Assembly (NCBI RefSeq): GCF_900111015.1
Contig: NZ_FOFS01000001.1
Coordinates: forward strand, 62,001-126,000
DNA from: Solimonas aquatica
GTDB taxonomy: Bacteria > Pseudomonadota > Gammaproteobacteria > Nevskiales > Nevskiaceae
Length of the DNA: 64,000 nucleotides
Direction of reading: 5' to 3'
The notes beneath the pieces are model-generated. The model had not been told where the DNA came from. It searched no databases and saw only the letters and a list, made by a program, of their open reading frames with translations. Shown piece after piece: positions 46,023 through 54,702 of the stretch. A program made the position numbers and the translations under genes. Every line of letters begins with the position of its first letter. Within the stretch, counting starts at the first letter, position 1.

Positions 46023-46946
46023 TTACGGCTGCGCCGGAGGCGTTGCCGCAGCCGCCACGCCGGTCGGATTCGAGAGGCTTTCCACATACGCCGCCACCAC
46101 GCGAATCTCGTCGGCCGTCAGCACCGTCTCATGCGCCGGCATCTGACCATGACGACCGTTGGTGATGGTTTCACGCACGGTCTTGGCGTCGCCGCCGTAG
46201 AGCCAGGTGTCGTCGGTGAGATTGGGGGCGCCCAGCATCGGGTTGCCCTTGCCCTCGGGGCCATGGCAGGCCGCGCAGGTCTGCTGGAACTGCGCCAGGC
46301 CCGCTTCGCGCTTGGCCGCCGGCAGCGCCGGATCCGACCAGTGCGGCACGAAGGCCACCAGGGTCTCGATCTGTTCCGCCGACAGCGTGCTGCCGAAGGG
46401 CGGCATGGTGCCGCCGCGACCATTGGTGATGGTGGTCACCAGGGTGGCGCCGTCGCCGCCGTACAGCCAGTCATGGTCCGTGAGGTTGGGGAAGCCGCGC
46501 GCACCCGCACCGTCCGGACCATGGCAGCCCGCACAGTTGTTGAGGAACACGCTCTTGCCCAGGGCCAGTGCCGCCGGCACCTGCACCAGTTCATCGACGC
46601 TCTTGCTCTTGAACGTGGCAAAGGTCTCCTGACGGGCCTGCACGATCTTGTCGAGGTTCTGCTGCATCTCGCCGTGCGCGGTCCAGCCCAGGCGTCCGGC
46701 AAAGTTGCCCAGGCCCGGATAGAAGGCCAGGTAGCCCAGCGCGAACACCGTGGTGAGCACGAACAGGTTCAGCCACCAGCGCGGCAGCGGATTGTTGTAC
46801 TCGCGCAGATCATCGTCCCAGACATGGCCGGTGCTCTCGCCCTTGGTGCCCTTGCTCTGGCCGAACAGCAGCCACATGCAGGCAGCGAGGCTGCCCAGCA
46901 CGATGACGATGATGTAGATCGAAAAGCCGTTGCTCATGATGTTCAT
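46023..46946 (-). CDS. ccoP: cbb3 cytochrome oxidase subunit III, diheme
   Basis: 307 residues. Two N-terminal TM helices, then two cytochrome c domains with heme motifs C138-A-G-C-H and C224-A-A-C-H. The YNNPLPRWWLNLF motif is typical. Passes electrons from cytochrome c to CcoO. Start overlaps ccoQ (ATGA). Confidence 0.97.
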   Translation of the reverse strand: MNIMSNGFSIYIIVIVLGSLAACMWLLFGQSKGTKGESTGHVWDDDLREYNNPLPRWWLNLFVLTTVFALGYLAFYPGLGNFAGRLGWTAHGEMQQNLDKIVQARQETFATFKSKSVDELVQVPAALALGKSVFLNNCAGCHGPDGAGARGFPNLTDHDWLYGGDGATLVTTITNGRGGTMPPFGSTLSAEQIETLVAFVPHWSDPALPAAKREAGLAQFQQTCAACHGPEGKGNPMLGAPNLTDDTWLYGGDAKTVRETITNGRHGQMPAHETVLTADEIRVVAAYVESLSNPTGVAAAATPPAQP

Positions 46947-47125
46947 GATGTTTTGTTCCCCGTTTTGGCGGCCTGGTGGCCACGGCAGCAGGGCGGCAGT
47001 TCGTCATCGCCCAGCGGCAGCTGTGCCGCTTCGGCAAAACGCGCGCGGTTATGACGCGACCAGGCCCAGATGCAGATACAGATGAAGCTGACGAAAGAGA
47101 TCAGCGTGAAGATGCCGGCGCTCAT
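46943..47125 (-). CDS. ccoQ: cbb3 oxidase subunit IV
   Basis: 60 residues. One TM helix (IFTLISFVSFICICIWAWSRHNRARF), then a short basic/acidic tail. Position between ccoO and ccoP with 4-bp overlaps on both sides. Stabilises CcoP in the complex. Confidence 0.93.
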   Translation of the reverse strand: MSAGIFTLISFVSFICICIWAWSRHNRARFAEAAQLPLGDDELPPCCRGHQAAKTGNKTS

Positions 47126-47766
47126 GACTGCTTCTCCTTGGCCTGAGCGGCCGCGTCCGCGGTCTTGGGCGCCTGCACGGCCTTGAGCGACTGCAGGAAG
47201 GCGATCAGCGCGTCCATCTTGGTCTTGCCCGCCACCTCGGCATCGGCGCCGGCGATGTCGGCGTCGCTGTACGGCACGCCTTCCAGCTTCAGCACCTTCA
47301 TCATCGCGCCCACTTCACCCGGCGCGAAGCTCTGCTTGGCCAGCCAGGGATAGCCCGGCATGTTCGACTCCGGCACCACATCACGCGGGTTGTCCAGATG
47401 GATGCGGTGCCAGGTGTCGCTGTAGCGGCCACCGACGCGCGACAGATCCGGGCCGGTGCGCTTGGAACCCCACTGGAAGGGATGATCCCAGACCGACTCG
47501 CCGGCCTGCGCGGCCGGGCCGTAGCGCAGCACTTCCTCGGCCAGATTGCGCACCTGCTGCGAATGGCAGTTGTAGCAACCCTCGTGGATGTACACATCGC
47601 GGCCGGCGGTTTCCAGCGCGGTGCGCAGATGCAGACCCGGCGAGGGCTTGATGGTGGCGTTCTGGAACAGCAGCGGCACGATTTCCACCAGGCCGCCGAA
47701 GCTGATCGCCACGGCGATCAGGATGCCCATCAGGCCAATGTTCTTCTCTATGGTTTCGTGTTTCAT
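47122..47766 (-). CDS. ccoO: cbb3 oxidase subunit II, monoheme
   Basis: 214 residues. N-terminal TM anchor ([21 protein letters not shown]), then the heme motif [31 protein letters not shown] and [10 protein letters not shown] (axial Met region). Overlaps ccoN and ccoQ by 4 bp each. Confidence 0.97.
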   Translation of the reverse strand: MKHETIEKNIGLMGILIAVAISFGGLVEIVPLLFQNATIKPSPGLHLRTALETAGRDVYIHEGCYNCHSQQVRNLAEEVLRYGPAAQAGESVWDHPFQWGSKRTGPDLSRVGGRYSDTWHRIHLDNPRDVVPESNMPGYPWLAKQSFAPGEVGAMMKVLKLEGVPYSDADIAGADAEVAGKTKMDALIAFLQSLKAVQAPKTADAAAQAKEKQS

Positions 47767-49226
47767 GCCTTGGCTCCGGCAGCGGTATTGACAGTGACCG
47801 GCACGGCCTGGGCCTTGGGCATCGTGGTCATGGTGCGGAACACGTTCCAGGCCATGATCAGCATGCCCGAGAGGAACACCAAGCCGCCCGACAGACGCAG
47901 GGCGTAGAACGGGTAGGTGGCCTTCAGCGACTCGATGAACGAGTAGGTCAGGGTGCCGTCAGCCTCGGTGGCGCGCCACATCAGACCCTGCATCACGCCG
48001 GCGATCCACATCGCGGTGATGTACAGCACGGTGCCGATGGTGGCCAGCCAGAAGTGCAGATTGATGGCCGGCACGCTGTACATCTGCGGACGACCCGTCA
48101 GGCGCGGAATCAGCATGTAGACCGAGCCGATGCTGACCATGGCCACCCAGCCCAGCGCACCCGAGTGCACATGGCCGATGGTCCAGTCGGTGTAGTGCGA
48201 GAGCGCATTCACCGTCTTGATCGACATCATCGGACCTTCGAAGGTCGACATGCCGTAGAACGACAGCGACACGATCAGGAACTTCAGGATCGGGTCGTCG
48301 CGCAGCTTATGCCAGGCACCCGACAGGGTCATGATGCCGTTGATCATGCCGCCCCAGCTCGGCGCCAGCAGCACCAGCGAGAACACCATGCCCAGCGACT
48401 GCGCCCAGTCCGGCAGCGAGGTGTACATGAGGTGATGCGGACCGGCCCACATGTAGACGCTGATCAGCGCCCAGAAGTGCACGATCGAGAGGCGATACGA
48501 GAACACCGGACGGCCGGCCTGCTTCGGCACGAAGTAGTACATCATGCCCAGGAAGCCCGCGGTCAGGAAGAAGCCCACCGCGTTATGGCCGTACCACCAC
48601 TGCACCATCGCATCCACCGCGCCCGGATAGACGCTGTAAGACTTGGTCAGCGACAGCGGAATCTCGGCGCTGTTGACGATGTGCAGCACCGCCACGGCGA
48701 TGATCATCGAACCGAAGAACCAGTTGGCCACGTAGATGTGGCTGACGGTGCGCTTGACGATGGTGCCGAAGAACACCACGCCGTAGGCCACCCAGACCAC
48801 CGCGATCAGCAGGTCGATGGGCCATTCCAGCTCGGCGTATTCCTTGCCGGTAGTGAGGCCCAGCGGCAGCGTCACCGCCGCGAGCAGGATCACCAGCTGC
48901 CAGCCCCAGAAGGTGAAGGCGGCCAGCTTGGGCAGGAACAGCGCAGTGCGACCGGTGCGCTGCACCGTCCAGTAGCTGGTGGCGAACAGTGCGCAGCCGC
49001 CGAAAGCGAAAATCACGGCATTGGTGTGCAAGGGCCGCAAATGACTGTAGGTCAGGAACGGCAGATCGAAATTCAGCTGCGGCCACAACAACTGCGCCGC
49101 GATGAAGACTCCGACCAACATTCCCACGATACCCCAGACGACGGTCATCACCGCGAACTGCAGGATGACTTTGTCGTCATATCGTGGCACCGCGCCGGGC
49201 GGTGCATGCACATCGACATTGCTCAT
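47763..49226 (-). CDS. ccoN: cbb3 oxidase catalytic subunit I
   Basis: 487 residues, about 12 TM helices. Heme/CuB ligands in [44 protein letters not shown] and [17 protein letters not shown]. High-affinity O2 reduction coupled to proton pumping. First gene of the cco operon; an FNR-type box lies about 77 bp upstream of the ATG. Confidence 0.98.
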   Translation of the reverse strand: MSNVDVHAPPGAVPRYDDKVILQFAVMTVVWGIVGMLVGVFIAAQLLWPQLNFDLPFLTYSHLRPLHTNAVIFAFGGCALFATSYWTVQRTGRTALFLPKLAAFTFWGWQLVILLAAVTLPLGLTTGKEYAELEWPIDLLIAVVWVAYGVVFFGTIVKRTVSHIYVANWFFGSMIIAVAVLHIVNSAEIPLSLTKSYSVYPGAVDAMVQWWYGHNAVGFFLTAGFLGMMYYFVPKQAGRPVFSYRLSIVHFWALISVYMWAGPHHLMYTSLPDWAQSLGMVFSLVLLAPSWGGMINGIMTLSGAWHKLRDDPILKFLIVSLSFYGMSTFEGPMMSIKTVNALSHYTDWTIGHVHSGALGWVAMVSIGSVYMLIPRLTGRPQMYSVPAINLHFWLATIGTVLYITAMWIAGVMQGLMWRATEADGTLTYSFIESLKATYPFYALRLSGGLVFLSGMLIMAWNVFRTMTTMPKAQAVPVTVNTAAGAKA

Positions 49227-49296
49227 GATTGATCTTCCTTATGAACGCTTGGAATCGGCGTAGCTGCGAGTGTCGTTTGCGTGAGTTTTCAAGGCA

Positions 49297-49310
49297 TTGA
49301 TTGGCGTCAA
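49297..49310. promoter_or_regulatory. FNR box shared by ccoN and the thioredoxin-like gene
   Basis: TTGATTGGCGTCAA matches TTGAT-N4-ATCAA at 9 of 10 positions. It lies in the divergent ccoN / thioredoxin-like intergenic region; a weaker half-site (TTGATCCATGTCAT on the minus strand) is near 49345-49360. Confidence 0.75.
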
Positions 49311-49406
49311 TGGGCCTGTCCGATACGTGTTTTCCGCAGGCATGACATGGATCAATGCCCCGTCGTCACGTGGCGGTGACACTTGGCTCCGACCAGAAGA
49401 ATCGTG

Positions 49407-49982
49407 ATGAAAGCCAATGAGTCCGCACACGCGGTCCCGCCACCAGCGAGGGCCCCTGCAGCCCAGGTCCGGAACGTGAGCGCCACTCCGGCGCCGACCC
49501 CGGCCTTGATGCATATCGCCTGTCCGCGTTGCGGCAAGCTGCGTGATCTGCCGCACCGCGACTGGCTCAGCGGCGCGAACTGCAACTGGTGCGGCGGCGA
49601 GCTGCACCCGCTGACGCCCTTCGAGCTGAACACCGCGGGTTATGCCGCGCAGGTGAACCATTCGGACGGCATGATCGTCGTGCATTTTGCGGAACGAAAC
49701 TGCACGCCCTGCATCTTCATGGATGCGGTGTTCGAGCAGGCGGCGAGGCATCGCCGCGATTTGCGTTTTGCGATTTGTCATGTCGAAGATGAAGCTGCCC
49801 TGGTCACGCAGCTGCGCATCCGCAACGCCCCCACGCTGGTGTGTTTCGATCGGGGGCGCGAGCTGGCGCGCATCAGCGGCACGCTGAGTCTGGGCCAGCT
49901 GCTGGACTGGTTGGATCGTCATCAGTACGCCGGTAGCGTGGTTCCGACCAGCGGTAACGACGTCCGTCACCGTCGCAGCTGA
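49407..49982 (+). CDS. Thioredoxin-fold protein with N-terminal zinc ribbon and CTPC site
   Basis: 191 residues from ATG 49407 behind AGAAGA. After a Pro/Ala-rich lead, a C4 zinc ribbon (CPRCGKLRDLP ... CNWCGG) precedes a thioredoxin domain in which WCGPC is replaced by NCTPC and the cis-Pro segment is RNAPTLVCFDRG. TrxC-like order but altered redox site. Divergent from ccoN and probably FNR-controlled. Confidence 0.82.
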   Translation: MKANESAHAVPPPARAPAAQVRNVSATPAPTPALMHIACPRCGKLRDLPHRDWLSGANCNWCGGELHPLTPFELNTAGYAAQVNHSDGMIVVHFAERNCTPCIFMDAVFEQAARHRRDLRFAICHVEDEAALVTQLRIRNAPTLVCFDRGRELARISGTLSLGQLLDWLDRHQYAGSVVPTSGNDVRHRRS

Positions 49983-50101
49983 GCGCAGGGACGGTATTTC
50001 GTCCAGGGGCGCAGTCTGCGCCGCTCGTCGCTGCCGCCGCGCTCCGGTATAGTCAAAAAAATACCGGCCGCACGACCCGCCTTTTCCGAAGTCCGAGCCC
50101 C

Positions 50102-51616
50102 ATGTCCAACGCCGATACCTTGAGCATCGCCGGCGACCCTTTGCGGGCCTTGCTGGACGCGGCGGTGGACGCGATCATCCTGATCGACACCCGCGGCCGG
50201 ATCATCCGCTTCAGCAATTCGGCCGAGCGCCTGTTCGGCTATCGCGCCGAGGAGGTGCAGGGCCAGAACATCGGCATGCTGATGCCGGCGCCGGACGCCA
50301 ACCGCCACGACGCCTACATGGAGCGCTATGCCAGCACCGGCGAGCGCCGCATCATCGGCATCGGCCGCGAGGTCCAGGCCCGCGACCGCGCCGGCCGGGT
50401 GTTTCCGGTGGATCTGTCGGTGGGCGAATATGTCAGCGGCAATGTGCACGGCTTCGTCGGCATCATCCGCGACATCTCCGAACGCAAGCGCCACGAGGCC
50501 CAGCTCAGGCAGAACACCGAAGAGCTGCGGCTGATTTTCGAGTACGCGCCCACCGCCATGCTGATCACCGATCTGCGCGGCATGATCCTGCGCGCCAACC
50601 GCGCCTGCGCCGAGCTGTTCGGCTACCAGATCGCGGCGATGCTGGGCGGCGCGCACCAGAGTCTGGTGTTCGCCGAGGACCGCGAGAACGCGGCCGAGCT
50701 GCTGGCCGATCTGCTGGAGCAGAGCGGCGAGTGCCGCTGCGAGCTGCGCTACTGCCGGCGCGACGGCAGTGTCATGCACACCATGCTCTACAGCGCGGTG
50801 GCCACTGATGCGCAGGGCCAGCAGCAGTTCGTGATCAGCGAGATCGTCGACCGCACCGCGCTGCTGGCCGCCAACCGCGAGGCCGAGACCCTGCGTGCGC
50901 GCCTGACCCATGCCACGCGCGTCGGCCAGCTCGGTGAAATGGTCAGCGGCATCGCCCACGAGGTGAACCAGCCCCTGACCGCGATCGCCAATTACGCCAG
51001 CGCCTGCCGGCGCCTGCTGCAGAGCGGACGCGCCACGCCCGAGGATCTGGTCGCGCCCATGGACAAGATCGCCGCGCAGGCCGAGCGCGCCGGGCAGGTG
51101 ATCCGCGGCCTGCGCAATCTGGCGCGCCGCCAGGACGGCCAGCGCACGCAGCTGGATCTCAACGCGCTGGTGGGCGAGATCATGCCGCTGGTGGAGTTCG
51201 AGTCGCGCCAGGCCGGCATCCTGCTGCGCACGCATCTGCATCAGGCGCTGCCGCCGGTGAGTGCCGACGGCGTGCAGATCCAGCAGGTGGTGCTCAACCT
51301 GATCCGCAATGCCCTGGAGGCGATGAGCGAGCAGCGCCACGGCGAGGTGATCGACATCGAAACCGATATCCCCGAACCCGGCTATGTGGAGGTGCGGGTG
51401 TCGGATCGCGGTCCCGGCATCTCGCCGCAGGCGGCTTCGCGTCTGTTCGAGCCGTTCTACACCACCAAGCAGCAGGGCATGGGTCTGGGCCTGTCGATCT
51501 GCCAGTCGATCGCGCACGCCCATGGCGGGCTGCTGAGCTATTACCGCAATGAATTCCGCGGGGCCACGTTCGCCCTGCGTCTGCCGCAAGCGGAACCCAA
51601 CAAGGGGAACGGATGA
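50102..51616 (+). CDS. fixL: FixL-type heme-PAS oxygen sensor kinase
   Basis: 504 residues. PAS 1 (about 10-130) carries the FixL heme-pocket signature: RHDAYMERY with His69 as proximal ligand, ERRIIGIGREVQARDRAG and FPVDLSVGEY. PAS 2 follows (about 140-260). The kinase has GIAHEVNQPLTAIANYASA (His about 286), NLIRNALEAM, DRGPGIS and GMGLGLSICQSIAHAHGG. No TM helices, so a soluble FixL. Overlaps fixJ by 4 bp. Confidence 0.93.
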   Translation: MSNADTLSIAGDPLRALLDAAVDAIILIDTRGRIIRFSNSAERLFGYRAEEVQGQNIGMLMPAPDANRHDAYMERYASTGERRIIGIGREVQARDRAGRVFPVDLSVGEYVSGNVHGFVGIIRDISERKRHEAQLRQNTEELRLIFEYAPTAMLITDLRGMILRANRACAELFGYQIAAMLGGAHQSLVFAEDRENAAELLADLLEQSGECRCELRYCRRDGSVMHTMLYSAVATDAQGQQQFVISEIVDRTALLAANREAETLRARLTHATRVGQLGEMVSGIAHEVNQPLTAIANYASACRRLLQSGRATPEDLVAPMDKIAAQAERAGQVIRGLRNLARRQDGQRTQLDLNALVGEIMPLVEFESRQAGILLRTHLHQALPPVSADGVQIQQVVLNLIRNALEAMSEQRHGEVIDIETDIPEPGYVEVRVSDRGPGISPQAASRLFEPFYTTKQQGMGLGLSICQSIAHAHGGLLSYYRNEFRGATFALRLPQAEPNKGNG

Positions 51617-52245
51617 GCGAGGAAAAAGTCCCGGCCGAGAGCCAAGGCGTGGTCTATGTGCTGGACGACGAGGAGGCCATCTGCGACAGCGTCGAGCTGC
51701 TGATGAAGAGCGTGGCGCTGCCGACGCGCAGCTACCAGAGCCCCGCGCATTTTCTGGCCGACTGGCGCCTGGAATGGCGTGGCTGCCTGCTGCTGGACGT
51801 GCGCATGCCGGGCATGAGCGGCCTGGAAATCCAGCGCCTGCTCAGCGAGCGCGGCAGCCGCCTGCCGATCATCTTCATGACCGGGCACGGCGATGTGCCG
51901 ATGGCGGTGGAGGCCATGCGTGTGGGCGCCTTCGATTTTCTGCAGAAGCCCTTTCATGACGAAGACCTGATCGAGCGCGTGCAGCGCGCCATGCAGCAGG
52001 ACGCGCGCGATGCCGAGCGCGATACGCAGCGCGCGCAGATCAAGAGCCGTTATGAAACGATCACGCCGCGTGAGCGGGAGATCGCGCAGCGCCTGATGTC
52101 AGGCGCCGCCAACAAGCTGATTGCCTACGATCTGAAACTTTCGGAGCGCACCGTGGAGCTGCACCGTGCGCACATCATGCAGAAGATGGGCGTGCGCTCG
52201 CTGGCCGAACTGGTGCGGATGCTGCTGGAGGTGGGTTCCGCCTAG
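51613..52245 (+). CDS. fixJ: FixJ-type response regulator
   Basis: 210 residues. Receiver with DDEEAICDS, LLLDVRMPGMSG (Asp62) and FLQKPFHDEDL, then a LuxR-type HTH (TPREREIAQRLMSGAANKLIAYDLKLSERTVELHRAHIMQKM). The TAG stop is inside the CTAG that begins the element at 52242. Probably activates fnr and/or cco genes when oxygen falls. Confidence 0.93.
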   Translation: MSEEKVPAESQGVVYVLDDEEAICDSVELLMKSVALPTRSYQSPAHFLADWRLEWRGCLLLDVRMPGMSGLEIQRLLSERGSRLPIIFMTGHGDVPMAVEAMRVGAFDFLQKPFHDEDLIERVQRAMQQDARDAERDTQRAQIKSRYETITPREREIAQRLMSGAANKLIAYDLKLSERTVELHRAHIMQKMGVRSLAELVRMLLEVGSA

Positions 52246-52409
52246 CAGGGTGATGCAAAACTCGTTTTGCATCACCCTGCGCTTGGCACAGGGATGTGCC
52301 AACGACCATCGGGCGCTGTAAGTGCTTGATGGTCGGGAGCGGAGAAAAGCCACGCCTTTTCGAAGCGACATGCAAAAGTGCAGGAATGTACTTTTGCATC
52401 AGCTGCTAG
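52242..52409. mobile_element. 168-bp structured element, family A copy 1
   Basis: Starts CTAGCAGGGTGATGCAAAA and ends TTTTGCATCAGCTGCTAG, near-perfect inverted repeats bounded by CTAG. Internal hairpins include GGCAC/GTGCC, GACCATC/GATGGTC, GAAAAG/CTTTTC and ACTTTTGCAT pairing. Same length as copy 2 (53446-53613) with compensating stem changes. It fills the gap between the convergent fixJ and fnr. Confidence 0.8.
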
Positions 52410-52417
52410 TCCGCTGT

Positions 52418-53179
52418 TCAGGCGGCCTTGGCCAGGGCAGGGGCGCGTTCCTCGGCACCGGCGCCGGCCATGGCTTCCAGCGCCGTGGCCTTGAGCACCT
52501 GCACGGCATTGCCATCGCAGCTGATCACGCCGTCCTGCTGCAGGCGGGTGAACATGCGCGACACCGTTTCGGTGGCCAGCGCCAGATAGCGGCCCAGGTC
52601 CACGCGCGTCATCGGCAGGGTGAAGCGGTCGATCTGCGCGCCGAACAGGCGCTGGCGGCGCTTGAGCTGGGCGAGCAGGAAGGCAGCGATGCGGGCCTGC
52701 GCCGGGCGGCGCTCGGTCTGCAGATGCTCGTGCAGACGCTCGAACTCGCGGCCGACGTCGTCGAACAGCATTTCCGAGACTTCCGGCGAGCTGCGCAGCT
52801 CGCGGTGCAGGGCTTCCAGCGGAACGCGGCAGACGCGGGTGCTGCACAGCGCCACCGCCTCGGTGTTCTGCATGCGCTGACCCAGGGCGTCCAGGCCGAT
52901 GGCGTCGCCGGGCAGGCGGAAGGCGAGGATTTCCTCGTCGCCCTCGTAAGAGGTGCGGCGCGCCTTGAGGGCGCCGCTCTGCACCACGTACACCGCGTTG
53001 GCGGCATCGCCGGTGCGGAACAGGGGCTGGCCGCGCTGCAGCTGCACCACGGTGACTTCGCTGGCACGCTGGTGGTCGGCGCCGGCCTTCACCACCACGG
53101 AACCCAGGCAGCGTCCGCTGCGCAGGCAATTGTCGCAGGGGAACTGCGAGACCGTTTGCGTGTTGTTGACGTCCGTCAT
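52418..53179 (-). CDS. fnr: FNR-type oxygen-sensing regulator
   Basis: 253 residues from ATG 53179; an upstream ATG (53215) is less likely. Cluster cysteines C15-x2-C18-x5-C24 and a later Cys in VALCSTRVCRVP fit the 4Fe-4S FNR/ANR pattern. cNMP-like barrel, long dimer helix and HTH with ATETVSRMFTRLQQDGVI, whose E..SR contacts TTGAT half-sites. The gene runs toward fixJ, separated by the family A element. Confidence 0.95.
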   Translation of the reverse strand: MTDVNNTQTVSQFPCDNCLRSGRCLGSVVVKAGADHQRASEVTVVQLQRGQPLFRTGDAANAVYVVQSGALKARRTSYEGDEEILAFRLPGDAIGLDALGQRMQNTEAVALCSTRVCRVPLEALHRELRSSPEVSEMLFDDVGREFERLHEHLQTERRPAQARIAAFLLAQLKRRQRLFGAQIDRFTLPMTRVDLGRYLALATETVSRMFTRLQQDGVISCDGNAVQVLKATALEAMAGAGAEERAPALAKAA

Positions 53180-53281
53180 GGCGACCACTCCCTCGTTGTT
53201 AACCCGTGACGCCACTGTAGGGAAGCGTCGGCGCGGCCGGCATTCGGGATTCTGCGTAAGCTCGCCTGCGGGAACTACGTA

Positions 53282-53449
53282 CTAGTGGTCTGTAACAGCC
53301 ATTTCGATAGCGTCCGGCGGCGCCCCGCCACCGCTGCCTTCGTTGCTCGCCGTCACCATAGTCCAGGCTATGTCTCCTTCTCGCGCCTCGACAGCGGCGC
53401 CGGATGCGCTCGCCGGCTCGCTACCGAAATGACCGTTACAGCCCACTAG
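53282..53449. mobile_element. 168-bp MITE-like element, family C
   Basis: Inverted repeats beginning CTAGTGGTCTGTAACAGCC and (reversed right end) CTAGTGGGCTGTAACGGTC; pairing continues to TTCGATAGCG/TTCGGTAGCG with 22 of 26 matches. Also 168 bp including the CTAG flanks. Its right CTAG (53446-53449) is shared with the family A element. No coding capacity. It lies upstream of fnr (fnr leader 53180-53281). Confidence 0.78.
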
Positions 53450-53613
53450 CAGCGTGCTGAAAAACGAAGGCTTCGGCACGCTGTGCTTGGCACATGGAGG
53501 TGCCAACGGCAGTCAAGCGCGCAAGCGCTTGATTGCCGGGAGCGTAGGAAAACCACGCTTTTCCGTAGCGACCTGAAAAACGCCAGGGATGGCGTTTTTT
53601 AGCAAGCTGCTAG
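53446..53613. mobile_element. 168-bp structured element, family A copy 2
   Basis: Ends CTAGCAGCGTGCTG and (reversed) CTAGCAGCTTGCTA, then a matching A-run. Hairpins: GGCAC/GTGCC, GCGCTTGATTGCC with GGCAGTCAAGCGC, GGAAAA/TTTTCC and AACGCC/GGCGTT. Its right CTAG supplies the TAG stop of the PRPP-synthetase-like gene. The last hairpin with its T-run could terminate plus-strand transcription. Confidence 0.82.
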
Positions 53614-54698
53614 GGTTCGTCCTCGTCGCCGCTCTCCACCAGCGCCCAGCGCATCTCGCCGCTGTGCCCGGGCCACTGCCGCTCCAGCACCAGGCGCCGG
53701 GCGCAGTGCGGGCAGACCAGGCCGCTGCCCTCCAGCGCGGAGGAGAAGCCCACCGGCTTGCCGCACAGCGGGCAGGGCAGGCTGGCCTGGGGCGCGGGCG
53801 CGGTGCCGAGCAGGCTGGCGGTGGCCTGGGCCAGCAGCGGCCGCACATCGATGGCATTGCTCGGATGCGCCACGCCGTTGCAGCTCAGCAGCTGCGTGGC
53901 GCCGGCCTCGCGCAGGGCGCTGTCCAGCGCTTCATCGCAGAGCGCGTGCACCACCACACACAGCGCCGGCGGATAGCCTCGCGCGCGCAGCAGGCGCAGC
54001 CCTTCGAGCAGGGTGGCGCCGGAGGCGGCGATGTCATCCACCAGCACCGGCTGCAGGCCGGCGTCCGGCGGCGGCAGCTCGCCCAGATCGATCTGCACCT
54101 GCCGATCACCCAGGCGTTTCTTGCCCAGCACCGCGCAGGGCACGCCCAGCTGCTGGGCCAGCGGCTGCAGCCATTGCGCGCTCTCGCGGTCCGGGCCGAT
54201 CAGCAGCGGCCGGGTCAGACGCGGCCGCAGATGGGCGGCAATGGCCGGGGCCGCCGACAGTGCCACGCAGGGCACGGTGTAGATCTGGCTGAGACTGCGG
54301 ATGCGGTGCAGATGCGGATCGAGCGTGACCAGGCCGTCGATCAGGCCGGACAGCCAGCTGGCGTAGTGGCGCGCCTGGATGCCCTGGCCGGACGCGAAGG
54401 CGCGGTCCTGGCGCAGATACGGCAGATAGGGCGCGGTCAGCAGGATGCGCCGCGCGCCCAGCTCGCGCAGCAGGCTGGCGGCGAAGTGCAGGGTCGCCAT
54501 CTTCGCGTCCGGCTGCTCCAGGCTGCAGACCAGCACCGCATCGCGGCCCGCCACGCTGGCGCTCAGGCACAGACGCTGTTCGCCGTCGGGAAAGCGGTGG
54601 ATCTCGGGGCGGCAGGGTTCACCGCCGCAGGCACTGGCGATGCCCAGGCCCAGGGCTTCATTGCCGGGGAGGATGCAAATCAGCGGCGCGGCTTGCAT
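53610..54698 (-). CDS. PRPP-synthetase-like phosphoribosyl enzyme with C-terminal zinc ribbon
   Basis: 362 residues, about 50 longer than standard Prs. RFPDGEQRL, LPYLRQDRAFASGQGIQARHYA, VTLDPHLHRI, KKRLGDRQVQIDLGEL (flexible loop) and the PRPP loop VLVDDIAASGATL are recognisable. The extra tail is a C4 ribbon: CPLCGKPVGFSS ... CPHCARRL. Not housekeeping Prs; probably part of nucleotide salvage with the neighbouring phosphorylase (4 bp upstream). Its stop codon is in the adjacent element. Confidence 0.85.
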   Translation of the reverse strand: MQAAPLICILPGNEALGLGIASACGGEPCRPEIHRFPDGEQRLCLSASVAGRDAVLVCSLEQPDAKMATLHFAASLLRELGARRILLTAPYLPYLRQDRAFASGQGIQARHYASWLSGLIDGLVTLDPHLHRIRSLSQIYTVPCVALSAAPAIAAHLRPRLTRPLLIGPDRESAQWLQPLAQQLGVPCAVLGKKRLGDRQVQIDLGELPPPDAGLQPVLVDDIAASGATLLEGLRLLRARGYPPALCVVVHALCDEALDSALREAGATQLLSCNGVAHPSNAIDVRPLLAQATASLLGTAPAPQASLPCPLCGKPVGFSSALEGSGLVCPHCARRLVLERQWPGHSGEMRWALVESGDEDEP

Positions 54699-54702
54699 GG
54701 CA

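Noticed and set aside
53282-53506. Minus-strand 74-codon open frame in the fnr-PRPP intergenic region
   Set aside because: It lies wholly within the inverted-repeat elements and has no ribosome-binding site.
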